Assembly: GCA_947178145.1 (NCBI GenBank)
Contig: CAMWXE010000011.1
Span: forward strand, 1 to 64,000
DNA from: an uncultured Lachnospiraceae bacterium
Lineage (GTDB): Bacteria > Bacillota > Clostridia > Lachnospirales > Lachnospiraceae
Direction: 5' to 3'
Length of the DNA: 64,000 nt
Position 1 is the first letter of the stretch; every line of letters begins with the position of its first letter. Below, in pieces: positions 36,136 to 45,303 of this stretch. Made by a program: the position numbers and the translations under genes. Under the pieces are notes generated by a model. The model worked only from the letters and a program-made list of their open reading frames with translations, made no database searches and was not told the DNA's origin.

Positions 36136-36855
36136 ATGCAGTCACGTTATCTTCAAATCGCAGACCAGATACGAAGCCAGATTGCCGGCGGTGAATATGC
36201 TCTGGGAGACCAGATCCCCACAGAATATGAGCTCGCAAGGCAGCTGGATGTCAGTCGCCCTACAGTGCGTCAGGCGCTGGATTTGCTGACCCGGGAAGGG
36301 CGGCTGGTGCGGATCAAGGGCAGCGGCACATTTGTCGCCCAGCCCAAACTGGTTCATGAATCCACCAGCTTTGTGACCGGTTACAGGGAAGAAAGCCGAA
36401 AGAAAAACCGCACCCTGCACACGAAAGTAGTCTGCCTTGAGACACAGCACGCCGGCGATCAGGTTCGAAATGCTCTCAATCTGCATGCCGACGCGACCGT
36501 CACCCGGCTGACACGCATACGGCATCTCGAAAACATGTACGACAATGCACCTGTTGTATATACAACCTTATATGTGCCGACAAAGCTCTTTCCCGAAATG
36601 CCCCAGTTAGACTTCACGAACACCTCTTTTTATGATGCGCTGGACAGCAGACAGCTATCGGTCGTCCACGCTTCCCGCAGGCTGGAAATTGTCATGCCTC
36701 CCGCTGAAGTCGCAGCGGGTCTCGGGATTACTCCTTTTGAGCCCGCAGCCTATATCACTTCCCTCGGCTATACGAAGGAGAAACTTGCCGTGGAATACAC
36801 AGAGAGCTATTACCCGGCAAGCCGGAGCAGTTTTCAGATCGAAATCAACCGCTAA
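36136..36855 (+). CDS. GntR-family (HutC/UTRA) transcriptional regulator
   Basis: The 239-residue protein has an N-terminal winged helix (YLQIADQIRSQI, YALGDQIPTEYELARQLDVS with RPTVRQALDLL) and a C-terminal UTRA effector domain (from about residue 85), which usually binds sugar phosphates such as GlcN6P. GGAGGG lies eight bases before the ATG at 36136; an in-frame TTG at 36103 is inside the palindrome and unlikely. It forms an operon with the mannose-6-phosphate isomerase (15 bases apart) and diverges from the GH38-like gene. It probably senses a mannose- or glucosamine-phosphate and controls this half of the locus. Confidence 0.92.
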   Translation: MQSRYLQIADQIRSQIAGGEYALGDQIPTEYELARQLDVSRPTVRQALDLLTREGRLVRIKGSGTFVAQPKLVHESTSFVTGYREESRKKNRTLHTKVVCLETQHAGDQVRNALNLHADATVTRLTRIRHLENMYDNAPVVYTTLYVPTKLFPEMPQLDFTNTSFYDALDSRQLSVVHASRRLEIVMPPAEVAAGLGITPFEPAAYITSLGYTKEKLAVEYTESYYPASRSSFQIEINR

Positions 36856-36870
36856 ACTGGAGGTGTTTTT

Positions 36871-38610
36871 ATGGAGTCAACAAGTACATTTCGCCGTTTT
36901 CCTTCTATTAAAATAAGCGGTCACGACAATGCCGCTGCCACAGACTGCAGCGCGATTCGGGCACGATTGTCTGACCGCTGCCAGAATCGCAAAAAAACGG
37001 TTCTTGTAGCAGAGTGTTATCCCGGTGTCAACCAGGAAGAACTGCGGACACTGCTCACTTTTCCGCAGACAGACACGGTCATTCACAGCGATGATCTGGC
37101 ACTGCTGCCTGGGGAAATCGACGCGCAGATTGATCGGGATATCACTGACGATCCGGTATTTGGAATTATGACAACCAGACGGCTGGAGGAATTCTATCCC
37201 CTGGAAAATCTCAAAGAGGCTCGCCGCCGGATTGACAGTGCCCGCTCTGGCATCGTACTGGTATACGGTGTGGGTGCCTCTCTGGTGTGCGACGGTGATA
37301 TCTGCATTCTGGCAGACATCACGCGCTGGGAAATCCAGCTGCGCTACCGCCGCGGACTGTCCAACTGGCGAACCACACATACCAATCTTCCACGCAATGA
37401 AAAATATAAAAGAGGATTTTTTGCCGAATGGCGCTGGGCGGACCGCATCAAGGACAGGCTAATCCCCAAGATTGACTTTTACCTGGATATGACAACAGAG
37501 CAGGCTCCCGGCATGGTCTGCGGCGAAGCGTACCGCGATGCCTTAGGACAGGCTGCCAGACAGCCCTTCCGCATGGTTCCCTATTTTGATCCCGGCGTCT
37601 GGGGCGGCGACTGGATGAAAACGCATTTTGCCTTGCCGGAAAATGGCAGCAACTACGCGTGGAGCTTTGACGGCGTACCGGAGGAAAACAGTCTGTTGTT
37701 GGATTTTAATGGGACAATGATTCAGACACCTGCGTTGAATCTGATCTATTCCTATCCCCGTCAACTGCTGGGCGACCGGGTTCACGCGCGCTTTGGAAAA
37801 GAGTTTCCGATTCGTTTCGATATGCTGGACACGATGAATGGGCAAAACCTGTCCCTGCAGGTTCACCCTCTGACAGAGTATATTCAACAGAACTTTAATA
37901 TGCACTACACGCAGGATGAAAGCTACTACCTGCTGGACGCACAGGGAGATGACGCATGTGTCTATCTTGGCATTCGGACAGGGACGGACGCACAAGCCAT
38001 GATACAGGCTCTGACAGAAGCTCAGAATGGAGACAAACCATTTCCCGCAGAAGAATTCGTCAACCGCATTCCTGTGAAGAAACACGACCATCTGCTGATC
38101 CCTGCCGGAACGGTCCACTGCTCCGGCGCTAACACGATGGTGTTGGAAATCAGCGCCACGCCCTACATTTTCACGTTCAAATTGTGGGACTGGGGGCGGC
38201 TGGATCTTGACGGCAGGCCCAGACCAATCCATCTGGACCATGGGGCAGCCAATATACAATGGTATCGCAATACAGAGTGGGTGAACGAAAACCTTGTGAA
38301 CGCTGTCACTACTGTATATGAAAGCGAACAGGGTACCGTGGAACGCACTGGGCTGCACGAGCGGGAATTTCTGGATACATACCGCGCCAGCACAGCAGCA
38401 GAACTTCCAATCCTGCGAAATGGCAGCGTTCACATGCTGAATCTGGTGGAGGGCGGACGCGCTGTGCTTGTCAGCGAGGATGGCTATTTTGCGCCCATGG
38501 AACTACACTATGCGGAGACTTGCATCGTACCCGAAGCCGCCGGGGCCTATCGCATCTGTTCCCCTGACAAAGCACCGATTCGAATGATGATTGCCTGCGT
38601 CCGCGGTTAA
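36871..38610 (+). CDS. Class I mannose-6-phosphate isomerase with extra N-terminal domain
   Basis: The 579-residue protein converts Man-6-P to Fru-6-P if its C-terminal half acts as predicted. Zinc ligands are Gln330 and His332 (LSLQVHP), Glu350 (QDESYY) and His416 (PAGTVHCSG). The first ~225 residues are not part of usual type I isomerases (about 320-390 residues); they contain IVLVYGVGASLV and a FFAEWRWADR segment and resemble a nucleoside-kinase-like fold without a clear Walker A. Its role is unknown. GGAGG is seven bases from the ATG. Man-1-P from GH130 would need a phosphomutase before this step. A GC-rich imperfect hairpin follows at about 38632-38660. Confidence 0.85.
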   Translation: MESTSTFRRFPSIKISGHDNAAATDCSAIRARLSDRCQNRKKTVLVAECYPGVNQEELRTLLTFPQTDTVIHSDDLALLPGEIDAQIDRDITDDPVFGIMTTRRLEEFYPLENLKEARRRIDSARSGIVLVYGVGASLVCDGDICILADITRWEIQLRYRRGLSNWRTTHTNLPRNEKYKRGFFAEWRWADRIKDRLIPKIDFYLDMTTEQAPGMVCGEAYRDALGQAARQPFRMVPYFDPGVWGGDWMKTHFALPENGSNYAWSFDGVPEENSLLLDFNGTMIQTPALNLIYSYPRQLLGDRVHARFGKEFPIRFDMLDTMNGQNLSLQVHPLTEYIQQNFNMHYTQDESYYLLDAQGDDACVYLGIRTGTDAQAMIQALTEAQNGDKPFPAEEFVNRIPVKKHDHLLIPAGTVHCSGANTMVLEISATPYIFTFKLWDWGRLDLDGRPRPIHLDHGAANIQWYRNTEWVNENLVNAVTTVYESEQGTVERTGLHEREFLDTYRASTAAELPILRNGSVHMLNLVEGGRAVLVSEDGYFAPMELHYAETCIVPEAAGAYRICSPDKAPIRMMIACVRG

Positions 38611-38645
38611 ATGGCTTCTCACTGCAGCAACGCCCCACTCCTCGA

Positions 38646-39737
38646 TCAGGAGGGGTGAGGGCATTTTCCGACAGGATAATCCCTGACCAGCCGCTCCACC
38701 TTCTGCATCTCCTGCGCAATGCGAATCTTTCTCGGACACGCATCCATACAAGGCATCTGCGCACACTCCCGACAGCGTTTCGCGCTCCCGGCAATCCCCA
38801 ATCCAAGCTTTTTTAATGCCCAGTAATCCTTTCCCATATGAAAGTACTGATACTGGCGAAACAGCGTATGAATTTCTGTTCCATGCGGACACGCACACCG
38901 CTGACACCTGTCACAGGGAATTGGATTGTACTCCTTTTCCAGCACGGAAAGCACCTCCTCAAACGTTGGAAGCAGTGTTCTGTGCGTTATTGTATCCCGC
39001 CCCATGGCAGCGTCCACCTGCTCTTTTGTCCCAAGTCCGATTAATACGCTTGACACAGGATAGGACCGCACAAAGTCAATCAGCGTCCGCACCGGAAAGC
39101 GCGCCGGGAGAAGCCCTGCGGCAAACACCTTGTTGACCAGGAAACCCTTGCTGCGAAAGCGTGTCTCTTCCCGGACGCGGTCCAGCATTCCCCGTTCCAA
39201 CAGATTTCCGCTGCCCTGCAGCACATCGACCCGGTCATCCTGCGCCCCTCGTAGCAGAATGTCATAGTAGTGCGTCGCAATCCCCGCATACCGGATCATT
39301 CCCTCGGCTTTGAGCTCTGCGAGCGCGTCCAGCGCACCGCCCCTGCCAAACACTTCCTCCTCATGCTCTGCGTCAACCTGATGGACAAAGTATAGGTCCG
39401 GCGTCGTGCCGAGATTTTCACAGGAAATTTCCACGGCCTGATACATCTCACTGCCGCCAAAAAAGCGCGCTTTGTCCGAAATGATAATGTTGTCCCTTCC
39501 CACAAGCGCCGCAAATTTTCCAAGCTTTATCTCCGCGTCGCCGTATTCCGGAACAATTGCCGTGTCATATAGATTACAGCCCAGCCGATATGCATGTTCC
39601 ATCACTGCAAGCGCCTCTTGCTCGTCCAGATTAAAATAGTCCGGCAGAACGGGAACACTTCCCTGCAGGACAGGAATCGTGCCAAAGCTTATTTCCGATA
39701 CGCTCAGTCCTGTGTCCCCTAATTTCCGGTAATACAT
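38646..39737 (-). CDS. Aldo/keto reductase with C-terminal iron-sulfur domain
   Basis: A 363-residue protein. The NADPH-dependent reductase barrel starts RKLGDTGLSVSEISFGT and contains the AKR tetrad region (YDTAIVPEYGDAEIKLG, with the usual Tyr apparently shifted). The C-terminal 100 residues hold IPCDRCQRCACPHG and CRECAQMPCMDACP, two cysteine groups typical of [4Fe-4S] ferredoxin-like tails in clostridial AKRs. The substrate is unknown. Its ATG overlaps the 3' end of the LRR gene by 19 bases, and AAAGGAAGG lies just upstream, so it is the last gene of the dus-LRR-AKR operon. It is convergent with the isomerase gene. Confidence 0.88.
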   Translation of the reverse strand: MYYRKLGDTGLSVSEISFGTIPVLQGSVPVLPDYFNLDEQEALAVMEHAYRLGCNLYDTAIVPEYGDAEIKLGKFAALVGRDNIIISDKARFFGGSEMYQAVEISCENLGTTPDLYFVHQVDAEHEEEVFGRGGALDALAELKAEGMIRYAGIATHYYDILLRGAQDDRVDVLQGSGNLLERGMLDRVREETRFRSKGFLVNKVFAAGLLPARFPVRTLIDFVRSYPVSSVLIGLGTKEQVDAAMGRDTITHRTLLPTFEEVLSVLEKEYNPIPCDRCQRCACPHGTEIHTLFRQYQYFHMGKDYWALKKLGLGIAGSAKRCRECAQMPCMDACPRKIRIAQEMQKVERLVRDYPVGKCPHPS

Positions 39738-42700
39738 TTTTCCGCCTTCCTTTCTGCCTCACAGGATATGTGTGCACAAAAAAACGCCCGCTCTCCAACC
39801 TGCACGCCCTCCGGCACCTGTATTTCAAGAGCACCCTTGCAAAACGCAAAGGCCTCTTTGCCAATCCTTTTTAATGTGGATGGAAGCTGTATCTTCCGCA
39901 GACTGTGGCAGCGGTAAAACGCCCTGTCCGGTATCTCCTCCACACCCTCTGGTATCCGTATCCCTTCTAATGAAGTGCAATTCTCAAAAGCACGTGCGCC
40001 GATTTGCCGGAGATACTCTGACAATTCCACACAGCGCAGGGCGCCGCAGCCGGAAAACGCATGTGCTTCAATGCACTTCACGCCGTCTGCCTGTCTGACC
40101 TCCCGCAGCCACTTACAGCCTGCGAAAGCACGTTTCCCAATCTTTTTCACCGTCTCTGGAAATGTGATTGTCGTCAGCAGATTCCCGTCCTGAAAGGCAC
40201 CCTCCCCAATCTCTGTGATGCCATAAGCAAGCCGGATCCTGGAAATATTTCCAGTGCATTCCATGAGCACACCTTTTTCGTCAGTCTTAAAACAGTTCAG
40301 GCTGTCCATCACCGCCTGCTTTGCCAGCGGCGGCAGTTCCCTCTCCCGGTCTGCCAGCCCTGTAAACTGCACAACCGTCCCATCCTGTAAAATCAGCTCC
40401 CGTAAATTGATACAATTCCGAAATGCATACGCCTCTACCTGCACATATTTGCGTTGTTGTTTCTCAGTCGTTCCTGTTTCATTGTAAGCCTTTTCACTGT
40501 CATCCTTCAAACATTCCTCTGCGCCTGCAAAACGAATCCGCTCAATATCCAGACCGTTTGCAAACGCCCAGCCGCACACAAGACGGATATTCGCCGGAAC
40601 TGTCACGTCCCCCGCGCAGCCAGAACCGTCCAGCAGCATATCCCGCACTACCACCATAGGCGACTCCCTGCGCCTGTTTGTCATCCAGGCCGTTCCGTGA
40701 AATGCCCTTGCGCCGATATCGGTCACGCTCTCCGGTATCTCCACCTGCTCCAGCATCATCGCGTCGCGGAACACCTCCGCCCCAATCCTTTGTATCCCCG
40801 CTGGAATCCGCACCACACGCGCCGCTCCCCGGTATCCGACCAGATTTACCTCCTGTTCAACCAAAAAACAGCTAAACGCACTGTGAAACAGAGCCCGTAC
40901 CATCTCGGGAATATCCTGTGCCGTAATATCCGCATAACTGCCAAACACCCATTCTTTTCCCATAGATACAATCCGCCGGAGTGCTGTGCAGCCTGAGAGT
41001 GCATATTCCTTTAATTGAATCTGCCCCATAAGATCAATCCTCTCCAGACCACTGCAGTCCTCCAGTCCGTGCGCCATCAGGCACGCTCCATCCCGAAACG
41101 CTGCGCATTTCAGGCTTTCACAGCCCGCAAAAGCGTATTCCCCGATTTGATTTGTGGCAGCAAAGTCAAAATTCCGCAGACGCTTACAGCCGCTAAAACA
41201 AAATTCCCGCACCTCCCTGACATGATCGCACAGACAGTTCTCCATGCTGGCACATCCCATAAAAAGGCGCTTCTCCAGCACTTCCATCTGTGGAAGCCGC
41301 GCACTGACAAGCGCGGTGCACCAGGCAAAAGCCGCCTCCCCTATTTCACGGGCATCGCTTTCTATTTCTTTCAGGGAAGTACACTTTTCAAAAGCATGTG
41401 CTTCTATTCTGTATAATCCCTCGGACACACGCTGTACTCTGGGCAATACAACTTTCTCAATACCACCGCACCCAAAGAATGCGCCCTCACCAATCCACCA
41501 GACACTTTCAGGAAATACCACCTGACTGACTACACGGTTCCCCGCAAACGCATAGGGCGCAATCCCCTGTATCCCTTTAGGCAAAATCACTTTGCCCGCA
41601 CATAACATTCCTGAAACTACCAAATTACCCACAACATGAAGCCCATTCTCCAGCCGCTCTCCCAGCAATGTATCTGCAAAAGCACGCTCTCCTGCCCACA
41701 GCACCGGATTCACTGCCCCCGGCATAAGCGCGGTGCACCCTGACAACGCCTCCCTGCCAAGCGCCTCCACCTGTTCCAGACAGACTTCGCGCAGCTTCCC
41801 GCATCGGTAGAAAGCGCGTTCCCCGATAGAACGCCATCCCATGCCCGCCGAAGCGCCGGATTCCCTAGCCGCCACACTTTTCTCCAATCCATCTGCCTGT
41901 AAAACTTCGCCAGAAAAATAACGCTCCTGACAGAAAAATCCGAAGACCTCCTCCAGCGCAGCACACCCTGAAAACACCTCGGCTTCCAAACGCGAAATAC
42001 AAGACGGCATCCACACCCGCCGAAGCGCCCTGCACCCCTTAAATGCCGCTGCGCCGACTGACTGTACCCGCGAAGGCAGATGTACCTCTGTCATCTTCGT
42101 ATTCCCATAAAAGGCTCCGCCTGCCACAATCCGCACACACTCAGGAATCCACACTTCCCCTTCAAGCTGCTGCCCGTCCCACAATATGGCGTCTGCACAC
42201 ACTTCCCTGTCCGGGAGCTGTCCGCCCGCAAAAATACCATCCCTGTCATCTGACATGCGCTGTCTCCACTGTTCCAGAAAGGCAGTCCCCTCCATCGCGT
42301 GTCTCCCCACGGATTCCAGGGTTTTCGGCAGCACAACACGCTCCAGCGCCGCACAGCCGTATGCAAACCTGTCAGGAATATGACGCACGCCCTCCTCAAG
42401 AACCAGCGACTTTAACCTGGCACAGCCCCCAAACACGTCTGCACCATAATGTTTTCCCGTCTCACGCCCGCCGCCGGATATCCACGCCCTCTGCAAATTG
42501 CTCTTTGCAAAGGCCAGACTCTCCACCGTCTCCGTTCCCGCCGGAATCCGCACCTCCCGCAGACCGCTGCGGTAAAACGCCATTTTTCCTATAGAGGCAA
42601 GGCTCTTCGGCAGTTGAATCTTTTTCAATCCGGAACAGCCATAAAAAGCGCTCTCCCCAACCTTCTGCAGCCCTTCCGGTAGCTGAATTTCCTGCAGCGC

Positions 42701-44125
42701 ACGGCAATGGCGGAATGTCCTGTCCTCCAAAACATCGATCTGTTCCGGAATCTCAATGCGCAGCAGCTTCACACAGCCCTCAAACGCCCCCGCGCCAATC
42801 CTGCAAAGTCCTTTTGGCAGCGCGATGGTCTGCATCAGGAGACACCCACGGAAAGCCTCCGCGCCAATCTCGCGCAGACTTTCGGGCAAAATCACCCTGT
42901 CTATGGTCTCAATCCCCGCAAAGGCCTCCTCTGCAATCCGCGTAATGCCCTCGGGCATGACCACTCTGGACTCCGCCCCCAGGTACTGCAATAAGATCGT
43001 TCCACTGACCCTGAAATTTCCCAACACTTGTCTGTGTATCACACGAACCAGTTCTGGAACCGCTGAAGCTGCCGCCAATGTCCCCTCCCGAACCGCACTC
43101 TTATCCTTATCCGGGCAGGCGCATTCTCTCCCTGTATCAGCCTGTTTCGTTTCCCCGTCAGAAAGCCCCGTATCTGTCCTGTATATGTCATTTAGCCCGT
43201 GAAATGTATACTCTGCCCCGTCACACGTCCGAACGGACTTCAGTGACGTGCAGTTGCGAAAAGCATCCTCGTCAATCTGCACACTGTTTCCGCCAAATGT
43301 TACCTGCTCCAGGCCGATACAGTTGCGGAAAGCGCGGCTCTCGATGCGCCTCAGCGATTTCGGAAGCCTGATGTCCACAATGCCCCGCATATCATAAAAA
43401 CTGCTCTTTGCGAGGACTTCTATCCCCTCTGGCACTTCGATATGCTTGATATTTACCCGAAAGCGTACTAATGTTCTCCCCTCCAGCTCCATCATGCGCT
43501 CGAGGATATCCCGCACGACCAGTTCGACCAGCGGGGACACTTTGAACGACCCCGCCACCACTTCCACTACATTGGGGATACAAAACGTTTCCACAGATGC
43601 ACGCAAGTCCGCGCCGCCCGGATTCTCATCACCAGACGTTACACAGGAAATTTCCCTGACGCGCCCGCACCCCGTAAAGACATCGCAGATACACCGCACA
43701 TCCAGCTCCTGCGATATCACCAGCTTTTCAAGCGATGTCCCATTTGCGAGCGCCTCCATGCCAAGCCATTTCACACCTGGTATCTGCACTTCTCTCAGAC
43801 TGTCGCAGTACAAAAAAGCACACTCCCCCAGCTCCTCCACAGAGGGCGGCAGAATTGCCTGCCGCAGCGCGTGGCAGCGGTGGAACGCATAGCGGCCAAT
43901 GTACGATACCCCGTCCGGGATTACGACCTCCTCCAGTTTCCGGCATCCCTTGAACGCATCTCCCATAATGCAGTTCAGGCCAGATGGCAGCACCACCTTT
44001 TTCAGGGACACGCAGCCCTTAAACGCGCCCTCTCCGACCGTATGGATTCCCTCTGGAACCTGCAGCACTTCCTCCCGCCCTGTATAACGAACCAACACTC
44101 CATTTTCAATCTGATAATCTTCCAC
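39719..44125 (-). CDS. Giant BspA-type leucine-rich-repeat protein, no signal peptide
   Basis: At 1468 residues this is almost entirely LRR_5/BspA repeats: units of about 23 residues with the pattern IG-x2-AF-x2-C-x2-L-x2-I-x-LP-x2-L. The start is GTG 44125 (GAGGGAT upstream), reading MEDYQIENGVLVRYTG. I see no signal peptide, membrane helix, sorting motif or SH3/CW anchor, so it seems cytoplasmic, unlike many BspA adhesins. Repeats are interrupted by three or four irregular stretches (around 330-370, 650-690 and 1150-1290). It lies 10 bases after dus and overlaps the AKR gene. Protein-protein interaction is the likely function; the partner is unknown. Confidence 0.9.
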   Translation of the reverse strand: MEDYQIENGVLVRYTGREEVLQVPEGIHTVGEGAFKGCVSLKKVVLPSGLNCIMGDAFKGCRKLEEVVIPDGVSYIGRYAFHRCHALRQAILPPSVEELGECAFLYCDSLREVQIPGVKWLGMEALANGTSLEKLVISQELDVRCICDVFTGCGRVREISCVTSGDENPGGADLRASVETFCIPNVVEVVAGSFKVSPLVELVVRDILERMMELEGRTLVRFRVNIKHIEVPEGIEVLAKSSFYDMRGIVDIRLPKSLRRIESRAFRNCIGLEQVTFGGNSVQIDEDAFRNCTSLKSVRTCDGAEYTFHGLNDIYRTDTGLSDGETKQADTGRECACPDKDKSAVREGTLAAASAVPELVRVIHRQVLGNFRVSGTILLQYLGAESRVVMPEGITRIAEEAFAGIETIDRVILPESLREIGAEAFRGCLLMQTIALPKGLCRIGAGAFEGCVKLLRIEIPEQIDVLEDRTFRHCRALQEIQLPEGLQKVGESAFYGCSGLKKIQLPKSLASIGKMAFYRSGLREVRIPAGTETVESLAFAKSNLQRAWISGGGRETGKHYGADVFGGCARLKSLVLEEGVRHIPDRFAYGCAALERVVLPKTLESVGRHAMEGTAFLEQWRQRMSDDRDGIFAGGQLPDREVCADAILWDGQQLEGEVWIPECVRIVAGGAFYGNTKMTEVHLPSRVQSVGAAAFKGCRALRRVWMPSCISRLEAEVFSGCAALEEVFGFFCQERYFSGEVLQADGLEKSVAARESGASAGMGWRSIGERAFYRCGKLREVCLEQVEALGREALSGCTALMPGAVNPVLWAGERAFADTLLGERLENGLHVVGNLVVSGMLCAGKVILPKGIQGIAPYAFAGNRVVSQVVFPESVWWIGEGAFFGCGGIEKVVLPRVQRVSEGLYRIEAHAFEKCTSLKEIESDAREIGEAAFAWCTALVSARLPQMEVLEKRLFMGCASMENCLCDHVREVREFCFSGCKRLRNFDFAATNQIGEYAFAGCESLKCAAFRDGACLMAHGLEDCSGLERIDLMGQIQLKEYALSGCTALRRIVSMGKEWVFGSYADITAQDIPEMVRALFHSAFSCFLVEQEVNLVGYRGAARVVRIPAGIQRIGAEVFRDAMMLEQVEIPESVTDIGARAFHGTAWMTNRRRESPMVVVRDMLLDGSGCAGDVTVPANIRLVCGWAFANGLDIERIRFAGAEECLKDDSEKAYNETGTTEKQQRKYVQVEAYAFRNCINLRELILQDGTVVQFTGLADRERELPPLAKQAVMDSLNCFKTDEKGVLMECTGNISRIRLAYGITEIGEGAFQDGNLLTTITFPETVKKIGKRAFAGCKWLREVRQADGVKCIEAHAFSGCGALRCVELSEYLRQIGARAFENCTSLEGIRIPEGVEEIPDRAFYRCHSLRKIQLPSTLKRIGKEAFAFCKGALEIQVPEGVQVGERAFFCAHISCEAERKAEKCITGN

Positions 44126-44135
44126 CTGTTATCCC

Positions 44136-45107
44136 TCACACCGGATTGTCTGCAAAAATCAGCGCGATCACTTCCCGCAGTTCCTCCAGACTTCCGCTCC
44201 CAAACAATCTTTCCTTGTACCGTTTCGTCCCTTTTCGCTTCTTCATCATATAAGAGGCAAGCTTTTTCATATAGCTTAACGCAAATGTTTCCTCATAATA
44301 CCGCGCAGTCAGCTCCATCTGTTCCGTCAAAATCTCAAATGCTGTCCTGCCACATTTTTTGCCTGTAAGCTCGCTGAATATAAAAGGATTCTCCAGTCCA
44401 TACCGCGCCACCATAATCCCGTCTGCCCCCGTGCGCTCCATCATCTTTGCCGCGTCCTCCACGGAGAAAATCCCGCCGTTTGCGATGACCGGAATCGACA
44501 CCGCCGCCTTTGCGTGCGCAATCTCCTCCCTGTGCGGTTCGCCTTCGTACATCATGCTCCGGCTCCTGCCGTGAATGGTAATCATGTCCGCCCCCGCGTC
44601 CTCACACACCCGTGCAAACTCCGCGGCAAACAGCTCATCCTCCCGAATCCCGACACGGCATTTCACAGTCACAACCTTTCCGCTCCGCTTGCAGCCCCGG
44701 ATGACCGCCGCCGCTCTCTTGAAATCCTGCATCAGCGCGCTCCCCTCACCACTCTTGAACACATTGGGCACCGGGCATCCCATATTGATGTCAATGATAT
44801 CGAAATCTCTCAAAAGCGCACTCTTTGCCATGCGCTCCATCACGGCCGGATTGCCGCCGAGGAGCTGGACTGCCTTGACGGGCTCGTCCTCTGTCGTCAG
44901 CAGGAGGCGGTTTGTCGCCCTGTCCTCGTATTTCAGCGCGTTTGCACTGCACATCTCCGTGAAGCACAGACCGGCTCCAAGCCCATATGCCAGCATTCGA
45001 AACGGATAGCAGGTATATCCTGCCAGAGGCGCCATCAACACATTTGACGGCAGAAGCAGGCCGCCGACGCGGATTGGTCTAATGTCGCCGGTTTGCATTG
45101 TGTGCAT
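44136..45107 (-). CDS. tRNA-dihydrouridine synthase
   Basis: The 323-residue flavoenzyme reduces uridines in the tRNA D-loop. Dus signatures: MAPLAGYTCYPFR near residue 25, the catalytic-cysteine region DINMGCPVPNVFKSGEGSAL near 105-125, VKCRVGIREDE, TIHGRSRSMMYEG near 180 and IPVIANGGIFSVEDA plus GADGIMVARYGLENP for FMN phosphate binding. The length fits DusB-like enzymes. GAGGGGG lies seven bases before the ATG at 45107. It is the first gene of the operon with the LRR protein and the AKR. Confidence 0.94.
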   Translation of the reverse strand: MHTMQTGDIRPIRVGGLLLPSNVLMAPLAGYTCYPFRMLAYGLGAGLCFTEMCSANALKYEDRATNRLLLTTEDEPVKAVQLLGGNPAVMERMAKSALLRDFDIIDINMGCPVPNVFKSGEGSALMQDFKRAAAVIRGCKRSGKVVTVKCRVGIREDELFAAEFARVCEDAGADMITIHGRSRSMMYEGEPHREEIAHAKAAVSIPVIANGGIFSVEDAAKMMERTGADGIMVARYGLENPFIFSELTGKKCGRTAFEILTEQMELTARYYEETFALSYMKKLASYMMKKRKGTKRYKERLFGSGSLEELREVIALIFADNPV

Positions 45108-45152
45108 AATTCGTCCCCCTCGCTTTTTACATTTCTCGACAGTTCTTTCATA

Positions 45153-45181
45153 ATTATACCTCCTTTTTTATTCTTTGTAAA
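45153..45181 (-). promoter_or_regulatory. Promoter of the dus operon
   Basis: Minus strand: TTTACA (45176-45181), 17 bases, TATAAT (45153-45158), 45 bases before the dus start. A GGAGG in the spacer is part of the promoter, not a ribosome site. Confidence 0.75.
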
Positions 45182-45232
45182 ACAAATTTCTAAAGAATAG
45201 TTTATGAAAGTCTTAAAAATCTAAAAATATAT

Positions 45233-45260
45233 TTGACAAATTCAAACAGAGTGGTATTAT
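45233..45260 (+). promoter_or_regulatory. Promoter of the lipoprotein gene
   Basis: TTGACA (45233-45238), 16 bases, TATTAT (45255-45260), 43 bases before the ATG. Confidence 0.75.
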
Positions 45261-45303
45261 AGTATAGTAACTGTTCAATAAAAGGAGAAGGAGAAGTTAT
45301 ATT

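Noticed and set aside
38632..38660. A terminator after the mannose-6-P isomerase gene.
   Set aside because: Only a five-base CTCCT/AGGAG stem pairs cleanly and the T-run is short; it is mentioned in the gene entry only.
39772..44090. Many long plus-strand frames opposite the LRR gene.
   Set aside because: They are shadows of a repetitive, GC-biased coding sequence; they lack ribosome sites and recognisable domains, whereas the minus frame has periodic LRR motifs throughout.
45035..45151. A 38-codon minus-strand ORF with GGAGG seven bases upstream, overlapping the dus start.
   Set aside because: The GGAGG lies in the spacer of a TTTACA-N17-TATAAT promoter and the ATG would be at or before the transcription start, so it is probably not translated.
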